From: Pseudeuparius sepicola
Lineage: Eukaryota; Arthropoda; Insecta; Coleoptera; Anthribidae
DNA length: 64,000 bases
Direction: 5' to 3'
Assembly: GCA_963920635.1 (NCBI GenBank)
Contig: OY987303.1
Location: 20,066,175-20,130,174 of the forward strand
Under the pieces are notes generated by a model that was not told the origin of the DNA, did no database searches, and worked only from the letters and a program-made list of their open reading frames with translations. Below, piece after piece: positions 23,273-35,386 of this stretch (the stretch's first letter is position 1; each line of letters opens with the position of its first letter). Position numbers and translations under genes: made by a program.

Positions 23273-24159
23273 ATTATTAAGTGTGCAACATATGGGATTT
23301 TTTTTTTATTAATAATTGCACAACCAAAATACAGACATTGCAGAAAGTTGATGCATGTTCAGTAATCTAAGTAATCATATTAGGTGCACTTAGAATGGTT
23401 GCAAGTTAAACAGCATACAAGGTAGGTCAAGAAGTATAAAAAATTGCACAAGAGATAAGTAAGTACCCTTATTTCAAAAAATTCAGCAAAAGTTTATTAA
23501 GAAAAGTTGTTTAGAATTAAAAGCTATGCCTAATATAAAATATAGCCACCTAAGAAAAAAAAATTTTTCGTCATTTATTTTCCACAGTTTCTTAATAAAC
23601 ATTAAATTTTGCACCTTAAATGATAGTTTTTTAATATCATTATCATTACCAATGTTTTACCTTGTTCAGAAGATTTTTTGCGAAATTTTAAAGTTTTGTT
23701 TAATATCGTTGCCACAAACATGAAGTTTGTGATTCCCTAAAAAATTAAAAATATAAGTTAATTTTACAAATATGCTTGAATTTGAAGAAAGTTATGCGAA
23801 ATTGATATAATTTTGATTGATTTATGAAAATGTTTAGGATGAATATTAAAACAATTTTTTAATGTTTTTAAAAAATATATAGGTATTTCTTTTTCTTAGG
23901 AGGCCCTATTTTGGTATTTAGGCATAACTTTTAATTCTAGATAACTTTTTTAATAACATTTTGCTGAATTTTCTGAAATAAGGGTAGTTTACTCTTGTAA
24001 AATTTTTCTATTTTTTTACCTACCCTGTATGCTGTTTGACTTGCAACTATTCTAAGTGCGCCTAATATGATTATCGAACATGCACTTTCGGGAATATTTT
24101 CGTTGTGCAATTAATAATAAAAAAAATCCCATATATTGCACACTTAAATGACCACACTT
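23273..24159. mobile_element. Fold-back element, CAGTGTGGTC type
   Basis: The left start CAGTGTGGTCATTATTAAG is mirrored at the right by CACTTAAATGACCACACT. Matching continues inward for most of the 887 bp, with landmarks TTGCACAAC, GTGCACTTAGAATGGTTGC and CCTTATTTC and their inverses. A TTGCCACAAACATGAAGTTT block lies near the centre. The first ten bases equal those of the 571-1454 element, so the two are probably related. No transposase remains. Left flank TT and right flank TATA, so the target duplication is eroded. Confidence 0.8.
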
Positions 24160-24280
24160 TATAATATCTCCATATTTTCGATCGTTTTCCATCATCAGAA
24201 GCTGGGTCTCTAAAAGTGATCATCCTGTACATTGCAATATTTTTCTTTTTGTGGTTGCATTATTTTTTGTTTCATACTAA

Positions 24281-24329
24281 CACAGACCTATGTAATACAG
24301 GCCACAGACCTATGTAATATAGGTCTGTG
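24281..24329. repeat. Second member of the CACAGACCTAT palindrome family
   Basis: CACAGACCTATGTAATA occurs twice in a row, the second time followed by its inverse TATAGGTCTGTG. It shares its arms with 13129-13165 and 27249-27283. Confidence 0.65.
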
Positions 24330-24371
24330 ATACTAAGTAAGTTGTCATTTATTTACTAACTGCTACTAGGT

Positions 24372-24434
24372 AGTACCATTGAGTAAAAGAATATATATTT
24401 AATAAGGTATATATTCTTTTACTCAATGGTAGTA
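24372..24434. repeat. 63-bp hairpin
   Basis: TACCATTGAGTAAAAGAATA at the left is perfectly inverted at the right (ends near 24432) around a loop of about 12 bases. No target duplication was identified. Confidence 0.7.
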
Positions 24435-24524
24435 CTCTAAATAATTAGCAAAATCTCAAAGTTGAACCTAACTACAAAATAAAACCATCCTCCTCATTTT
24501 TCCTCCACTAAAACATTCTAAAGT

Positions 24525-24760
24525 AGATCGTAGACGGCCCGGCCTGGCACCCCCATATAGTCCTCGCATTATCGCGTTGGCCGTGGCGGCGGCGTCGCGT
24601 CATCCATCACTTGGGCAATCGTGCGGCCGCAGCGCCGCCAGCGCCGCGACGCCACCGCGATAGCGGCGCGCCACCCGCCTACCTTGATTTATAACACCTA
24701 GCGGGCGGGGGCTGGGCCGCGGAGAAGGTGAACGGAAGGTATGCGTTGAGGAGCTAGGAG
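24525..24760. promoter_or_regulatory. Very CpG-rich island
   Basis: Dense GCGGC/GCCGC repeats, among the highest GC content of the window, for example GGCGGCGGCGTCGCG near 24583 and its near-inverse GCGCCGCGACGCCACCGCG near 24640, so the block could fold. CCTTGATTTATAACACC at about 24683 is a TTTATAA-type core. It shows no coding pattern. Confidence 0.3.
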
Positions 24761-25182
24761 AGACTTCGGTTTTGCTGGGAATTGAGACATTTTTAATGGA
24801 ACTAGCTGAAGGAAGTTACCCTCTACAAAGTTTCTTCTCTATACGGCATATTTTGTATAACGTTCATTAGTGTAGTTCATTTAGTTTGTTTGTTTCTTTA
24901 TTTGTGTGTTTGTGATATCTATATCATAGAATTGAACCAAATTTTTATCGAATAATTATTGTTTTAAATTGAACGCAATTTGTATACTAAATCGGCAATC
25001 AAACTTGGAATATGCGGAAATGCAGCCATATTTTAAGATCTAATGCTCATCGTCATTTGTGATATATTTTCTTCTATGTAAAGTAAACCTTCAAAAGTTT
25101 CGTTTTCGAAACAATGGGCATCAAAAGTGCAAAATTGAAACTTTGAAGGTCGAATATCGTTCAAATGGCTGGACCAAATATA
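24761..25182. other. No gene seen
   Basis: AT-rich, ends at the TATA flank of the next element. Confidence 0.4.
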
Positions 25183-26107
25183 CAGGGCGTTTCTAAATTA
25201 TGGTGCCAACGAATTGTGACAGGTAGAAAATGTCATTTTCAACAAAAAGTTTCCTATAAATATGGGTATAAAAATGTATAATAAGAAAGTTACGGGGTGA
25301 TAAATGTAATAGATTGAAAACATCTTTATCGCAGTAACTTCTACAGAAGTTAAGCAATTTAAATGAAATTTGGTGCCAAAATTCGAAAAATAAAATTTTC
25401 AACTACCGCTTTCAAATTTTACAAAATAATTGTACCATTAAAGTGACAAAAAAGTCCCTATGAACTATGTATCAGAAATATTTCGCTTTCAAAATGGAAC
25501 GGATTGAAATCGACAACATCTTGAAATCCATATTTCAGGAAAACCAGTGATGTTTTATTCAATATCCATTAGGCAATTTTTCTTAATTTTGAACGTATAC
25601 AATTCATCTGTAAAACATTTACCTAGGTGCGGTAGGCCATAATTTTATTTTTCGAATTTTGGAGTTAACAGGTGTTTTGGGGCACATTTTGCCGATTTCA
25701 ACGCAAACGGTTGATTTCATCATTATGAAACAAGAGTATGCCCTTTTGTTGCAAAATAAAAATATGCACTAAAATGATGAAGCTGCGCAAGACCAAAAAG
25801 ACAACCTCAAAAAAATTTTGAGATAAAACCCATTGTGCTACCCCGCCGCTCCGCCTCTGGTTGATGGGAATAAACTATTTTTACACAAAATTGTTGCACT
25901 TTTTAGTTACTAAAAGACTGCATTTTAATTGTACAACTTCTGGAGGAGTTACCTATTGCCAAAAATATGTTCTTCAAACTGTATTTTTGTCTTCCTGTAA
26001 CTTTCTTATTGTGCATTTTAGGATCCATGTTTATAGGAAACTTTTTGTTCAAAATGAGATTTTCTATGTGTCGTATTACGTTGGCACCATAATTTAGAAA
26101 CAGCCCG
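25183..26107. mobile_element. Fold-back element, CAGGGCGTTTC type
   Basis: The left start CAGGGCGTTTCTAAATTA after TA is mirrored by TAATTTAGAAACAGCCCG before TA. TATGGTGCCAACG and its inverse continue the arms, which run inward for some 250 bp with increasing divergence. The interior (about 25480-25830) contains ATGGAACGGATTGAAA and TTGGGGCACATTTTG, shared with the fold-back at 52700-53707, so these are diverged members of one clan. A 78-codon frame (25861-26097) and its antisense are chance products of the palindrome. Confidence 0.75.
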
Positions 26108-26384
26108 TATAACATCTATATGTAAGTATATCATTGGAATCGCACAAATATACGTAGATTTAAAAAAAGACATAGTTTATATCAATATATCTGTTACTCG
26201 ATGTTCAATTGTTTTTCAGAAAATGTATTCAAACATAATATTGGAAATCTACAATTTTTCTAGTTTACATTTTTTTCTAGGTCAAAAAAATAAAAAGTTA
26301 AGGGAGTAAAATATAAAACACCCTGTAGATATAGGTCACACTGGTCACAGGTTGATTATCTGATATCTGACCGTTGCAAATATA

Positions 26385-27062
26385 CAGTGTAGTCATTTAA
26401 GTGTCCAACATATGTTTTTTTTTTTATTAATTGCACAACGAAAATACTAATATTCCCGGAAGTTGGTGCATGTTCGATAATCATATTAGGCGCACTTAGA
26501 ATGGTTGTAACTCAAACAGCATACAGGGTAGGTAAAAAAAAAATGTACAAGAGTAAAGTACCCTTATTTCAGAAAATTCAGCAAAATGTTATAAAGCAAA
26601 GTTGCCTAAATACCAAAACATGGCTTCCTAAGAAAAAAATATATTTTTTTGAAAAACATGATCAATTTCCTAAAAAAATTGTTTTAATATTCACCCCAAA
26701 CAATTTCATAAATCAATCAAAATTAAATCAATTTCGTATAACTTTGTTCAAACTCAATAATAATTTGTAAAATTAACTTAGATTTTTTATTTTTTAGGGA
26801 ATCACAAACTTCATGTTTGTTGCAACGATATTAAACAAAACTTTAAAAATTCGCAAAAATTCTTCTGAACAAGGTAAAACATTAGTATGGTGTGTATGTG
26901 TATATTAAAAAACTCTCTTTTAAGATGCAAAATTTTTATTTTAAATGTTTATTAAGAAATTGTGGAAATTAATTGACGAAAAAAAAGTTTTCTTGGGAGG
27001 CTATGTTTTGGTATTTAGGTATAGCTTTTAATTCTAAACAACTTTTCTTAATAACCTTTTGC
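26385..27062. mobile_element. Truncated relative of the 23273-24159 fold-back
   Basis: Starts CAGTGTAGTCATTTAAGTG after TA. It follows the left arm of the 23273 element through GCACTTAGAATGGTTG and CCCTTATTTCAG, then a central block in the opposite orientation (ATCACAAACTTCATG), then part of the right arm to TAATAACCTTTTGCTG. The outer right arm and terminus are missing. An 89-codon frame at 26501 is AT-driven. Confidence 0.7.
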
Positions 27063-27248
27063 TGCTTAAAACCCCTTTGTTTTGAAGATATCGGTTTTTG
27101 AAATTTGGGACTATTCCGAATTCCTAAAGATATTCAAAACATATTTGTTTTACCAGATGCCAGATGTAATGATATAGACATCGTGTATAGAGACATACAA
27201 TCCAAGCGTTACTTATTCTTCACGTTTATTAAGATACCTTACCTATAT

Positions 27249-27283
27249 CACAGACCTATATAGCTTAGCTATATATGTCTGTG
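27249..27283. repeat. Third member of the CACAGACCTATATAG palindrome family
   Basis: CACAGACCTATATAGCT joins directly to AGCTATATATGTCTGTG, a 35-bp near-perfect palindrome. Confidence 0.65.
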
Positions 27284-28129
27284 CCTATATGTAGGTAGTT
27301 GGAAAATTGACTATGTATACTAAGATTTTATTGATGTATTAGGTATTTTTAAGGTCGAAACAATTATCTTTTTCTTATAAAAAATATGTCCTAAAATACG
27401 TTCGAGCTATAGCCATCTTAAAAAAATTAATAAAGCGCCTAAAATAAGAGAATTTGTAAATTTTTAGGAGATTTGATGAGTACCTAACTAAAACTAAATT
27501 AGGTTCTTTTTCTTTGTTTTTTTGTTTTCTTTTAATCTTAATACGGTTAAAAGATTATTTTTGTTGTTTTCAATGGTTTTAATGGCTACCTACACCTATA
27601 CCTATACTATACCTATAGAATGGGAAACTTTTATAAAAATGGGATTGAAATTTTGTCAAAATAAAGGAAAAGACAATAAATGCGTATATGTGGCTAAAAT
27701 TTGGTCTTCGATGTAAAAATTCGGCTCTGAACTTTTTCTCCTAAAAACTTTTTTCGATACCTCTAAACGCGAAACAATATATTCAATATTGGTCCCATTC
27801 GCGAGGTCGTAGCAGGCCGAGATGTAAATACCTGACTTTTAAGTTGAATACCCGTACAGAGAGAGCCCATCGAGTTCTGTAACTGTGCCTAGTCGGAAAT
27901 TTATATCAACAAAAACAAGAAAATACACTAGTGTCTTCACCTTGAGTCACTCGGTGGAAATGTGATTTCAGATGATATTGATAATGATTTTTCCTAATTT
28001 ATCAAAAAGCAATAAACCCACGAAATGTTTACAAGAAACTCTTTCTGTTAGAAATATATAACTACTAGAAATTAAAAAATTAACGGAACTTTCCCAAATG
28101 CTATTATAATATAATATACTAAATGTTTA
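27284..28129. other. No gene seen; short CCTATA-type microsatellite
   Basis: 27588-27616 is a run of ACCTAT/ACTAT repeats. A 64-codon frame (27522-27716) spans it and is rejected. The rest is AT-rich without features. Confidence 0.45.
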
Positions 28130-28370
28130 ATCTTCTCGCGTTCACAATTCCCTTCTTCGGCTCCAGTTCTCCAAGGGCCACTTGATTTACGCGCGCCGCC
28201 GGCTATCGCAGCTCTCCTTCCTCCCGCGCATCGCTTATAAATCATAGGAGGCGACGACCGCCGCGGTTTCATTGTTTTGTAGCCATGATTTAATGCCCAG
28301 CGGTCGCCGAAGATTTTCGGAAGAAGAAGTTCCACCCCGACGCCAACTTCACCCTTAAATCGAAAAAGAA
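28130..28370. promoter_or_regulatory. GC-rich island
   Basis: CpG-rich with TTATAAATCATAGG and CATGATTTAATG, homeodomain-type cores, inside the GC-rich block. An 87-codon minus-strand frame (28072-28335) leaves the island into AT-rich sequence without a composition change at its end, which argues against coding. Confidence 0.3.
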
Positions 28371-28408
28371 GTATATTAGGAGTGACCTAGAAAATGTTTT
28401 AAAATCTT

Positions 28409-28437
28409 GATGATAATAATAATAATAATAATAATAA
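28409..28437. repeat. (AAT)n microsatellite
   Basis: Nine or so consecutive AAT/ATA triplets. Confidence 0.9.
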
Positions 28438-29351
28438 GGTTTATTTATCAATACAACAAACTAAACAAATACAAAAAAGAAACAATTTGATCAAAACAGA
28501 CAGATAATGTGATATTAACAATTAAAATTCGTAATACACATGTATTGAAAAAAAAAATAAACAGACATTATCCCACTAAAGCTCACAGAGACAAACGACA
28601 AATTTTCGATTCGAAAATGCAATAGGTAGGTAAGTGTTGGGCCAGTGACACCTAACAGCCAGATGTTTTTTTTATTTGATTTTCTCTCCAAATATCAAAA
28701 CCCATTCTTCATCTATATGTTTGTTCTCCCTTTGTAGTACATTATGCCGTATCTATTTTTCATCGCTGCTACTATACACAGGCCCATAGAAAATTATGTC
28801 TATAAATCACGTTAGAGAACCACGAACTCTACGAACACTTCTAACTCGACAGCAGTTTGTAAAATTGGTTTTCCGACAAAGCCAATAATAGGGGTATTAG
28901 TGTTATTGCCGACATCCCAAGCTACCTAAACGCATGAGAACTCCAAAGCTATAGGTACATTATTTGAAAAGGCCAGGTAGCAAGAATTTTGTATGAATGA
29001 ACATGTTTTGCCTTTTGTGCAGCACTCCAGGCGAATTTCAATAAAATACCGGTAATTTATGGAGAAACCAATAGGATTTTTTTGTGAAGAAATAATAAGG
29101 TGCCATTCTTAAATTGTAAGTTTAAGTTTTTTTGAGGAAGAAACTAAATCATAACTTTTTCAATTTTTGACAAAAACAAATTTTACTAAATCTCGTTTAC
29201 TATCAGAAAGTATATAGATAGCTAGTATAGCTACTATGCAAGTAAGAAAAACAACTTTCGACTGATTTCTAATGTTTTTCTATTGTGTTCCTCAGAGCTA
29301 ATTATCTAAAAACCAGTATTATTTGCAATATTTATAATATTGCACAAGTAA
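28438..29351. other. No gene seen; unique left flank of the 9.1-kb duplication
   Basis: AT-rich, no supported gene. The homology with the downstream unit begins abruptly at 29352, so this stretch is single-copy in the window. Confidence 0.45.
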
Positions 29352-29651
29352 ACAAAAAGTTTATAGAACAAATTGACAAAACAGGTTTGTTTCAAGACGC
29401 GACATAAACAGTTTTTTAGGATTCTGCACAGACTTTAAAACTCAAGTAAATTATCAGCTGTTCAACCTATCTATATTAGTTACGCCTGATATTTTTTCGA
29501 TATTCTTTGGGGCTTAATCATTTAAAACTGAATCAACCTGTATAGGTATGTTATAATTTAATCGGGTTTACAAAAATAAAAAACATAGGTAACTAACCAA
29601 GAACAGGAATTTAATATATTTTTAAAAACTCTAAAAACAAAGGCATTGTAT

Positions 29652-29683
29652 CAGTGACTATAGAAGGAATTCTATAGTCACTG
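29652..29683. repeat. 32-bp perfect palindrome (copy in unit 2 at 38765-38796)
   Basis: CAGTGACTATAGAA, four bases, TTCTATAGTCACTG. The CAGTG ends resemble fused Tc1/mariner-type termini; a lone recombined pair of ends is possible. Confidence 0.7.
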
Positions 29684-32399
29684 ATTGTATACAAAACAGC
29701 AATGCTGCAAAACATTTTTATTTTGCCGTATACAATCCTCCTAAATCATAAACGTCATCATCACCACACTATAAAAATTTACCTTGCAGATGTGTTTTAT
29801 CTTGGGTAGAGATTGCCCAACGAACATGCAAAGTCAAAATTACCTAATTTTTACTACCCAACTAGTCACAAATTTATTTTTACCAAAGCAGTTTACCTCC
29901 TGAGGTAAAAAATTGGAAAGTGCGGGGAACGAATTGAAAGTCGGAAGGAATTTACAGGTTATAAAGTTATAAATAGGTAGGAAATATAATTTTATGGGCG
30001 CTCGTCCAATTTACTACTGAAAAAGTAAAACTTAGTTAAAAATTAGGTAATTTAGTCTAAGTTTACATAAATTTGACCATAATGATGAACAGAAGTTTTC
30101 TCTTTCTATATTATTAGGTAGATATATTTTTTATAAACGGCCGATAAAATAAAAGATATGCCTAATAGAGTAACTTATTGAAGGTGTTTGGATTTTGTTA
30201 TCTGAGCAAAAAATTTCCTTGGCGTGTAAAATATTTCTGTAGATATATTTTAAGTGTAATACTTCCAAAAAAACTGGCGCAGCTCATAAATATTGTGTAT
30301 TTACAAAAAAAAATTTTCAAAAATGTTTGTTAACAAAGGTCGAAAAGGACAAGGAAACATGCTAATCAAACCTTTAAAGAATTGAGTTTATTTTAAGTTG
30401 AAGAACAACCTTGTTTGTTTGATAAAATAGTGAGATTTATTTTGTTGCGCATGCGTAGTTTACAATATTGTTAGTTGACAACATTGTCAGGTAAACAGGA
30501 GATTAACAAACTTACCTACATTAAACTTTTTATATGCATTCAATATTAGTATGTAGGTATTATGTGAGAGGGCCTCTAAAAGAGAACTGCTCATGGAGAG
30601 ATTCGTCCAATTTCTTGGTACTTTGTAACCTTCCACATTATTATCATTATCTATTGTTGCTTCTAATACGTATTATTCATTGTTTGCACCTCCACTATAT
30701 CTTTGCAATGTCAATGTTATTTGGAATTACGAATAGCCTTATGTTTTAAGCTTAGGCATATTGAAAACAATGCTAAATCAAAATCTAGCAAAAAAATATC
30801 AGCTTATACCCACTTACATAACAAAACCAATTTTCAATATATTCAATTTTTAATTTTCAGTGCCCCGTTTTATTTTCATGTACTATAGACTGCAAATGAT
30901 TTCTCTACTTTAAAATCTGTCATTTTTATAAGAAATGTTTGCTTTCTTTAAGCCCTTTCTTACTTTAAAATCCAAAAAATTGGCCTTTTTGTACTGTATA
31001 GTATTTATTAGGTTACTATACGCGGGTTGTTCCTAAATTACTATAAAACATTTGGGTTTTCCCGCGAATATTAAAGTGGTGTTTCATAATATAAATTTAT
31101 AGTCAAAACGCTTCCCCCTCCAAGTTGCACCTCTCTAAAATTGATGTTAAAAAATGGTTTTTATTTATTTGCTTTGCTCTGAAAAATAGAACAGGGAAAT
31201 TTGGTGAACAACTTCTACTCACTCATGGAATGACAAATTGTCACATTTCAGAACTTTTAAACCAGTCAAAATTTCGAGAAATGACCCAGAGGAAAGCAAA
31301 TAAATGTTTAAAAACTTTTTTGTCTCCTGTGATTTTGAGAAAAAATAATTGTTTTTTCCCAAAAAAAAAAATTAAATTATGTTGCTGTGCATTTCAAAGC
31401 CAATTTTTATTTATCATTTTAAGTCTAGTAGGCGAGTATCAAATTATTGACGACGTTGTTTATAGTCTTAAAAAAAACAAAAATTATGAACATTTAACAA
31501 ATAAAATAACATTTAACAGAACAACAATTCATTTTCAGAAATAAGAACTGCTGCTGCAAAACAAAAATTAGTACATATCCTAATAACAAATGACACCTAC
31601 ATAAGTAACAGAACAGTAAAAATATAAATCACAATAACAATAAATGTTCAAAATTGCCTTCATCTGCTAAAAGGCCCTACTCTATTCTCCGTGCCATGAA
31701 ATTGCGTATTCTATGAAATGTTATGGTTCTGGGGGTATTTCTAATTATTGTTCCTTATACTTTCCGAAGTCTTCCGCAATCAGAAGTTTTCTTCAAAAAA
31801 TTTCCATTTTCTCGTAAACGTCGATGGTCGATGAATGATTGCAAACGTACTATGATAAGAATAAGTATTTACAAGAAAAGAAAATCGATAATGGACAAGC
31901 ACTCAAAACGAATAAAAAAGTAGTAACCGTATACAAGTGTTTCATGCTACTTGGCAATCATCCATTAATTTCCATTATCGACCATTGTGATGCAGGGATC
32001 ATTATTCGTGATACCCACTATATCTAACTTATTCTTGACCTAACCTATGGGGAGTGGGGACTAATATTGAAACAAAATTTACTTCTTTATGACCTCCAGA
32101 ATTTCAAGAATTACCTATCTATTGATATAAAGGCATCCAGAAAGTAAAAAACAGTAGGTAATAAATTTGAACCAAAAAATTGATGATAAATTTTCCTTGT
32201 CTTTATAGAGACTGAATTTAGGTAATAATAAACTAAATTGGGACTAAATAAGTTTCTTAACAGTTGAGTGTTCATGAAGCGTATAAATAGGTTATAAATT
32301 AGTAGTTCTAGTGGTTTTCTTCTCTTACCCAAATTGGTAATCATAAGGCCTGTTTGTTCTGTATTGTATATTCATGTACCTACCATATTGTGTTGAAAG
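29684..32399. other. AT-rich interior of unit 1, no gene supported (unit 2: 38797-41512)
   Basis: Holds several small frames, the longest 139 codons at 31125-31544. In unit 2 the same frame is cut to 83 codons by one extra A in a run of 11, which argues against selection on it. 31885-31960 contains a diverged copy of the AAGCACTCAAA ... GTGTTTCATGCTA repeat. A pair of inverted TACCTAATTTTTA motifs lies at about 29843 and 30035. Nothing else is supported. Confidence 0.45.
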
Positions 32400-32700
32400 T
32401 ACGCTTCCGCAAAATAATGCAAGACTCGGCTGCGACTCAACCAGCTCGAAACCGGCCCGTGCCGCGCTCGCGAAATCGCTCAACTAATGTCGAGGTGCTC
32501 TGGTGTTTAATTGAGTTAACGCCGGGTTATTTGACAATAATAAAGCGAGCAGCAGCTCATCTGTTATCAATTACACCTTTCATTGCCTTCTTTATTTAAA
32601 CACTTGCCCGCGTTTCGAGCAGCTAATGACCTGTGTTCCGATCGACGACTGTCGACTGTTTGTTCCTATCGATCCCCCAGTCACGGCCAACCTGTTATAA
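32400..32700. promoter_or_regulatory. GC-elevated island with homeodomain-type cores, unit 1
   Basis: TGTTTAATTGAGTTAAC (about 32506), AGCTAATGACC (about 32621), CATCTGTTATCAATTACACC (about 32559: E-box, GATA-type and TAAT-type cores side by side) within CpG-rich DNA. No repeat signature other than the segmental copy. Possible enhancer; inferred. Confidence 0.35.
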
Positions 32701-33645
32701 AAGTTTAGTTGGGGAAACGGAAGTAATGGGGGGGTTCATTCATTTGAAGCGTTTAACCAAGTATAGGTAATATTTTATGTAATTTTCTTCTGTCGTGAAT
32801 ATGTAAATGCTGCTAATCTTCGATTAATAAAAGATTTTACATTTTATATACAATTTTGATGATGATGTACAGAATAAATGCATCTGGGTCAACATTAATA
32901 CCGTGTAGGCCCACCTCTACTTCTTGTCACTGCATTAATGCTTCGAGGCATGCTTCATATCAAATTGTTCAATTGACAAATTTCTTTGGCGGTTCATTTT
33001 CCTTACTTGGTTTACTCGCAAATGAACTTCCCAACATGCACGTGAATCGAATCGAAAGCTTGCTTTTCACTTTACTTTTTGCTTTAATCAGAACTTTTTA
33101 AGAAAAGTTTAACACAGTTTTAGTGTAAAACGAGGTTTAATACGAATTACTAGCCAAAACAAGGTTATGTGGTACTATATAGGTAGTTAGTTTAACTAAC
33201 AACTGTCACTGTCGAACAAGGTCCATGGCCTACTTGTCGAGAAAAAAATATAATAATATAAAAAATATGGAGAAAAATATGAGTGGTGCCACAGACTAAC
33301 GAGTAACACAGACAAATCCTTAGCGACATATGTCAAAAGGAGGCTCGCTTTTTAGCGTAATATCTTCTGAATATCTGAATAATGTGCATTTTATTTGATG
33401 GTACATTAATCTACATAGCGAAGAGATTGTATTAGAACCAAATTTATGCTTAAAATGTCTGTCTTTCTGTAAATTGAAATGGAGGCTCGCTTAATTAATA
33501 AATTCATTACCATGGTTTTCTTCATTGTTTTTTCATTATAATAATTGCCACCCATCTCTCAGACAAGAATATGTGGTTGATTTCGGTGGCACTTCTAATT
33601 TGGAGCAATGCGAGGGTGAGAATTATTAATATTGATGAGTATGTA

Positions 33646-34445
33646 AACAAAGATGTAAGATTGTGCGAGTGTAAATGTAAATACAAGAAAAAGTGATAAT
33701 GGGCATAAGCACTCAAAGTTAGAAAACAAAAAAACTGCTAACCGCATACACGTGTTTCATGCTATTTGGCAATCATCAGTACGGTGTAACGTCAACCAAA
33801 TCAAAAAGATAGGAATAATTTGGGAAGCAACAAATGAAATCCAGGCAGGAGCCAACAGCACATTTGCAGCTTCAGTCAGCACATCCCCAATTCGGGGCTT
33901 GTACTAACATCAATGACAACAAAGATGTAAGATTGTGAGTGTAAATGTAAATACAAGAAAAAGTGATAATGGGCATAAGCACTCAAAGTTAGAAAACAAA
34001 AAAAAAAAACTGGTAACCGCATACACGTGTTTCACGCTATTTGGCAATCATCAGTACGGTGTAACATCAACCAAATCAAAAAGATAGGAATGATTTATAT
34101 ATATTTATGTATTTACATTCACATTCACAATCTTACATCTTTGTTGTCATTGTATCTTGGGCTATGAAGATTTCCACGCAGGTCGCTTTAGCAGCCTCCG
34201 TGACGATGTTAGTACAAGCCCCGAATTGGGGATGTGCTGACTGAAGCTGCAAATGTGGCTGTTGGCTCCTGCCTGGACTTCATTTGTTGCTTCCCAAATC
34301 ATTCATATCTTTTTGATTTGGTTGATGTTACACCGTACTGATGATTGCCAAATAGCATGAAACACGTGTATGCGGTCACTAGTTGTTTTTTTTTGTTTTC
34401 TAACTTTAAGTGCTTATGCCCATTATCACTTTTTCTTGATGATTA
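33646..34445. repeat. LTR-like repeat arranged as direct plus inverted copies, unit 1
   Basis: The segment AACAAAGATGTAAGATTG ... GATAATGGGCATAAGCACTC ... CACGTGTTTCATGC ... TCAACCAAATCAAAAAGAT occurs at 33646 and again at 33918 (272 bp apart). It occurs a third time in inverse orientation at about 34110-34440, where it also carries a longer middle part with CAGGCAGGAGCCAACAGC. The outcome is a fold-back. No gag or pol domain was recognised. The family is the same as the fragments at 1461, 2834 and 58768. Confidence 0.65.
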
Positions 34446-34619
34446 TGTAAATACATAGATTTGCTATATCAACGAAAAGCAAGAAAGACACCTAGCATGA
34501 ACTTTGACCATTTATCCACTCGGCCCTGAAGTATACAGGTAGGCAAACATAAATATATACCTATTATTTGTTTATAATGTATCATCACGCGTAGTTTCTA
34601 ATTAAACCGCAACTTATAA

Positions 34620-35200
34620 ACAACCTCATTACGTGCTAATTACCGTTGAAAGGCTGGCGTTGAAAATGAGCCACTTCCTCGACTGGCCTGCCCGCACATC
34701 CTACGTGCATATAATTTACCTTATTTTTCGAAAAATCCCTCATTAGAGAAAACCGCGAGCGCTGCAAGTAACCCGATCCCCCTGAAATCCGACACCGGCT
34801 GCACGAGATGCACGCCAGATAAGCCCGGGCTGCGCCTGCGCCGGCCGTAAAAAACCACCTGTTCGATTCCGTCGGAAAGACGACACGGCCCGACCACCGC
34901 GGAGCTGAAAATCGAAAAAAACGCCACCCGGTCAAGTCGAGTTTGCGTCAACGACGGGGAAATTAGGCGTGTCGTGACTTTGTTATAAAGAGACCAGTTA
35001 AAGCACGGAGACCGAGGCAGGTAGTTGACAGCTGTACGATTGACGGTTGTTTTTCGGATGAAATGAGGCGTGTAAAATCAAAGGCGGACATGCCTCATAA
35101 TAATTATTTACATTGCAAGATGCGAAAGTGCGCTTTTTTGGCCGAAGGGGTTGTTTAAGGACCGACGCAACGCCCACGTTTTTTCTTGCATGTACATACA
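34620..35200. promoter_or_regulatory. GC-rich island, unit 1 (unit 2: 43730-44310)
   Basis: CpG-rich block with no repeat signature. Overlapping minus-strand frames of 99 and 76 codons cover the same bases in different frames. CGTGACTTTGTTATAAAG near 34972 includes a TTATAAA-type core. The right end (from 35090) is block S, which exists five times in the window. Confidence 0.3.
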
Positions 35201-35386
35201 TTCATATCTTCAAAAAGCCAAAGTGACTGGGGCATCCGAGTAGACAAACAACGTGGCGTCCAAAGCAGGCGCAATTTTTTCACCTTTTTAACACCGGTTT
35301 AAATTTGAAAAGAGGTCTAATATTTTTGCAAAATCGTCACAGACTTACCATACTTACTACTTAAATTGCATATTCTGCACTTGTAG

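Noticed and set aside
31125..31544. 139-codon frame as a gene
   Set aside because: In the almost identical second copy (40238) one extra A in a homopolymer truncates it to 83 codons; no recognisable domain and AT-driven composition.
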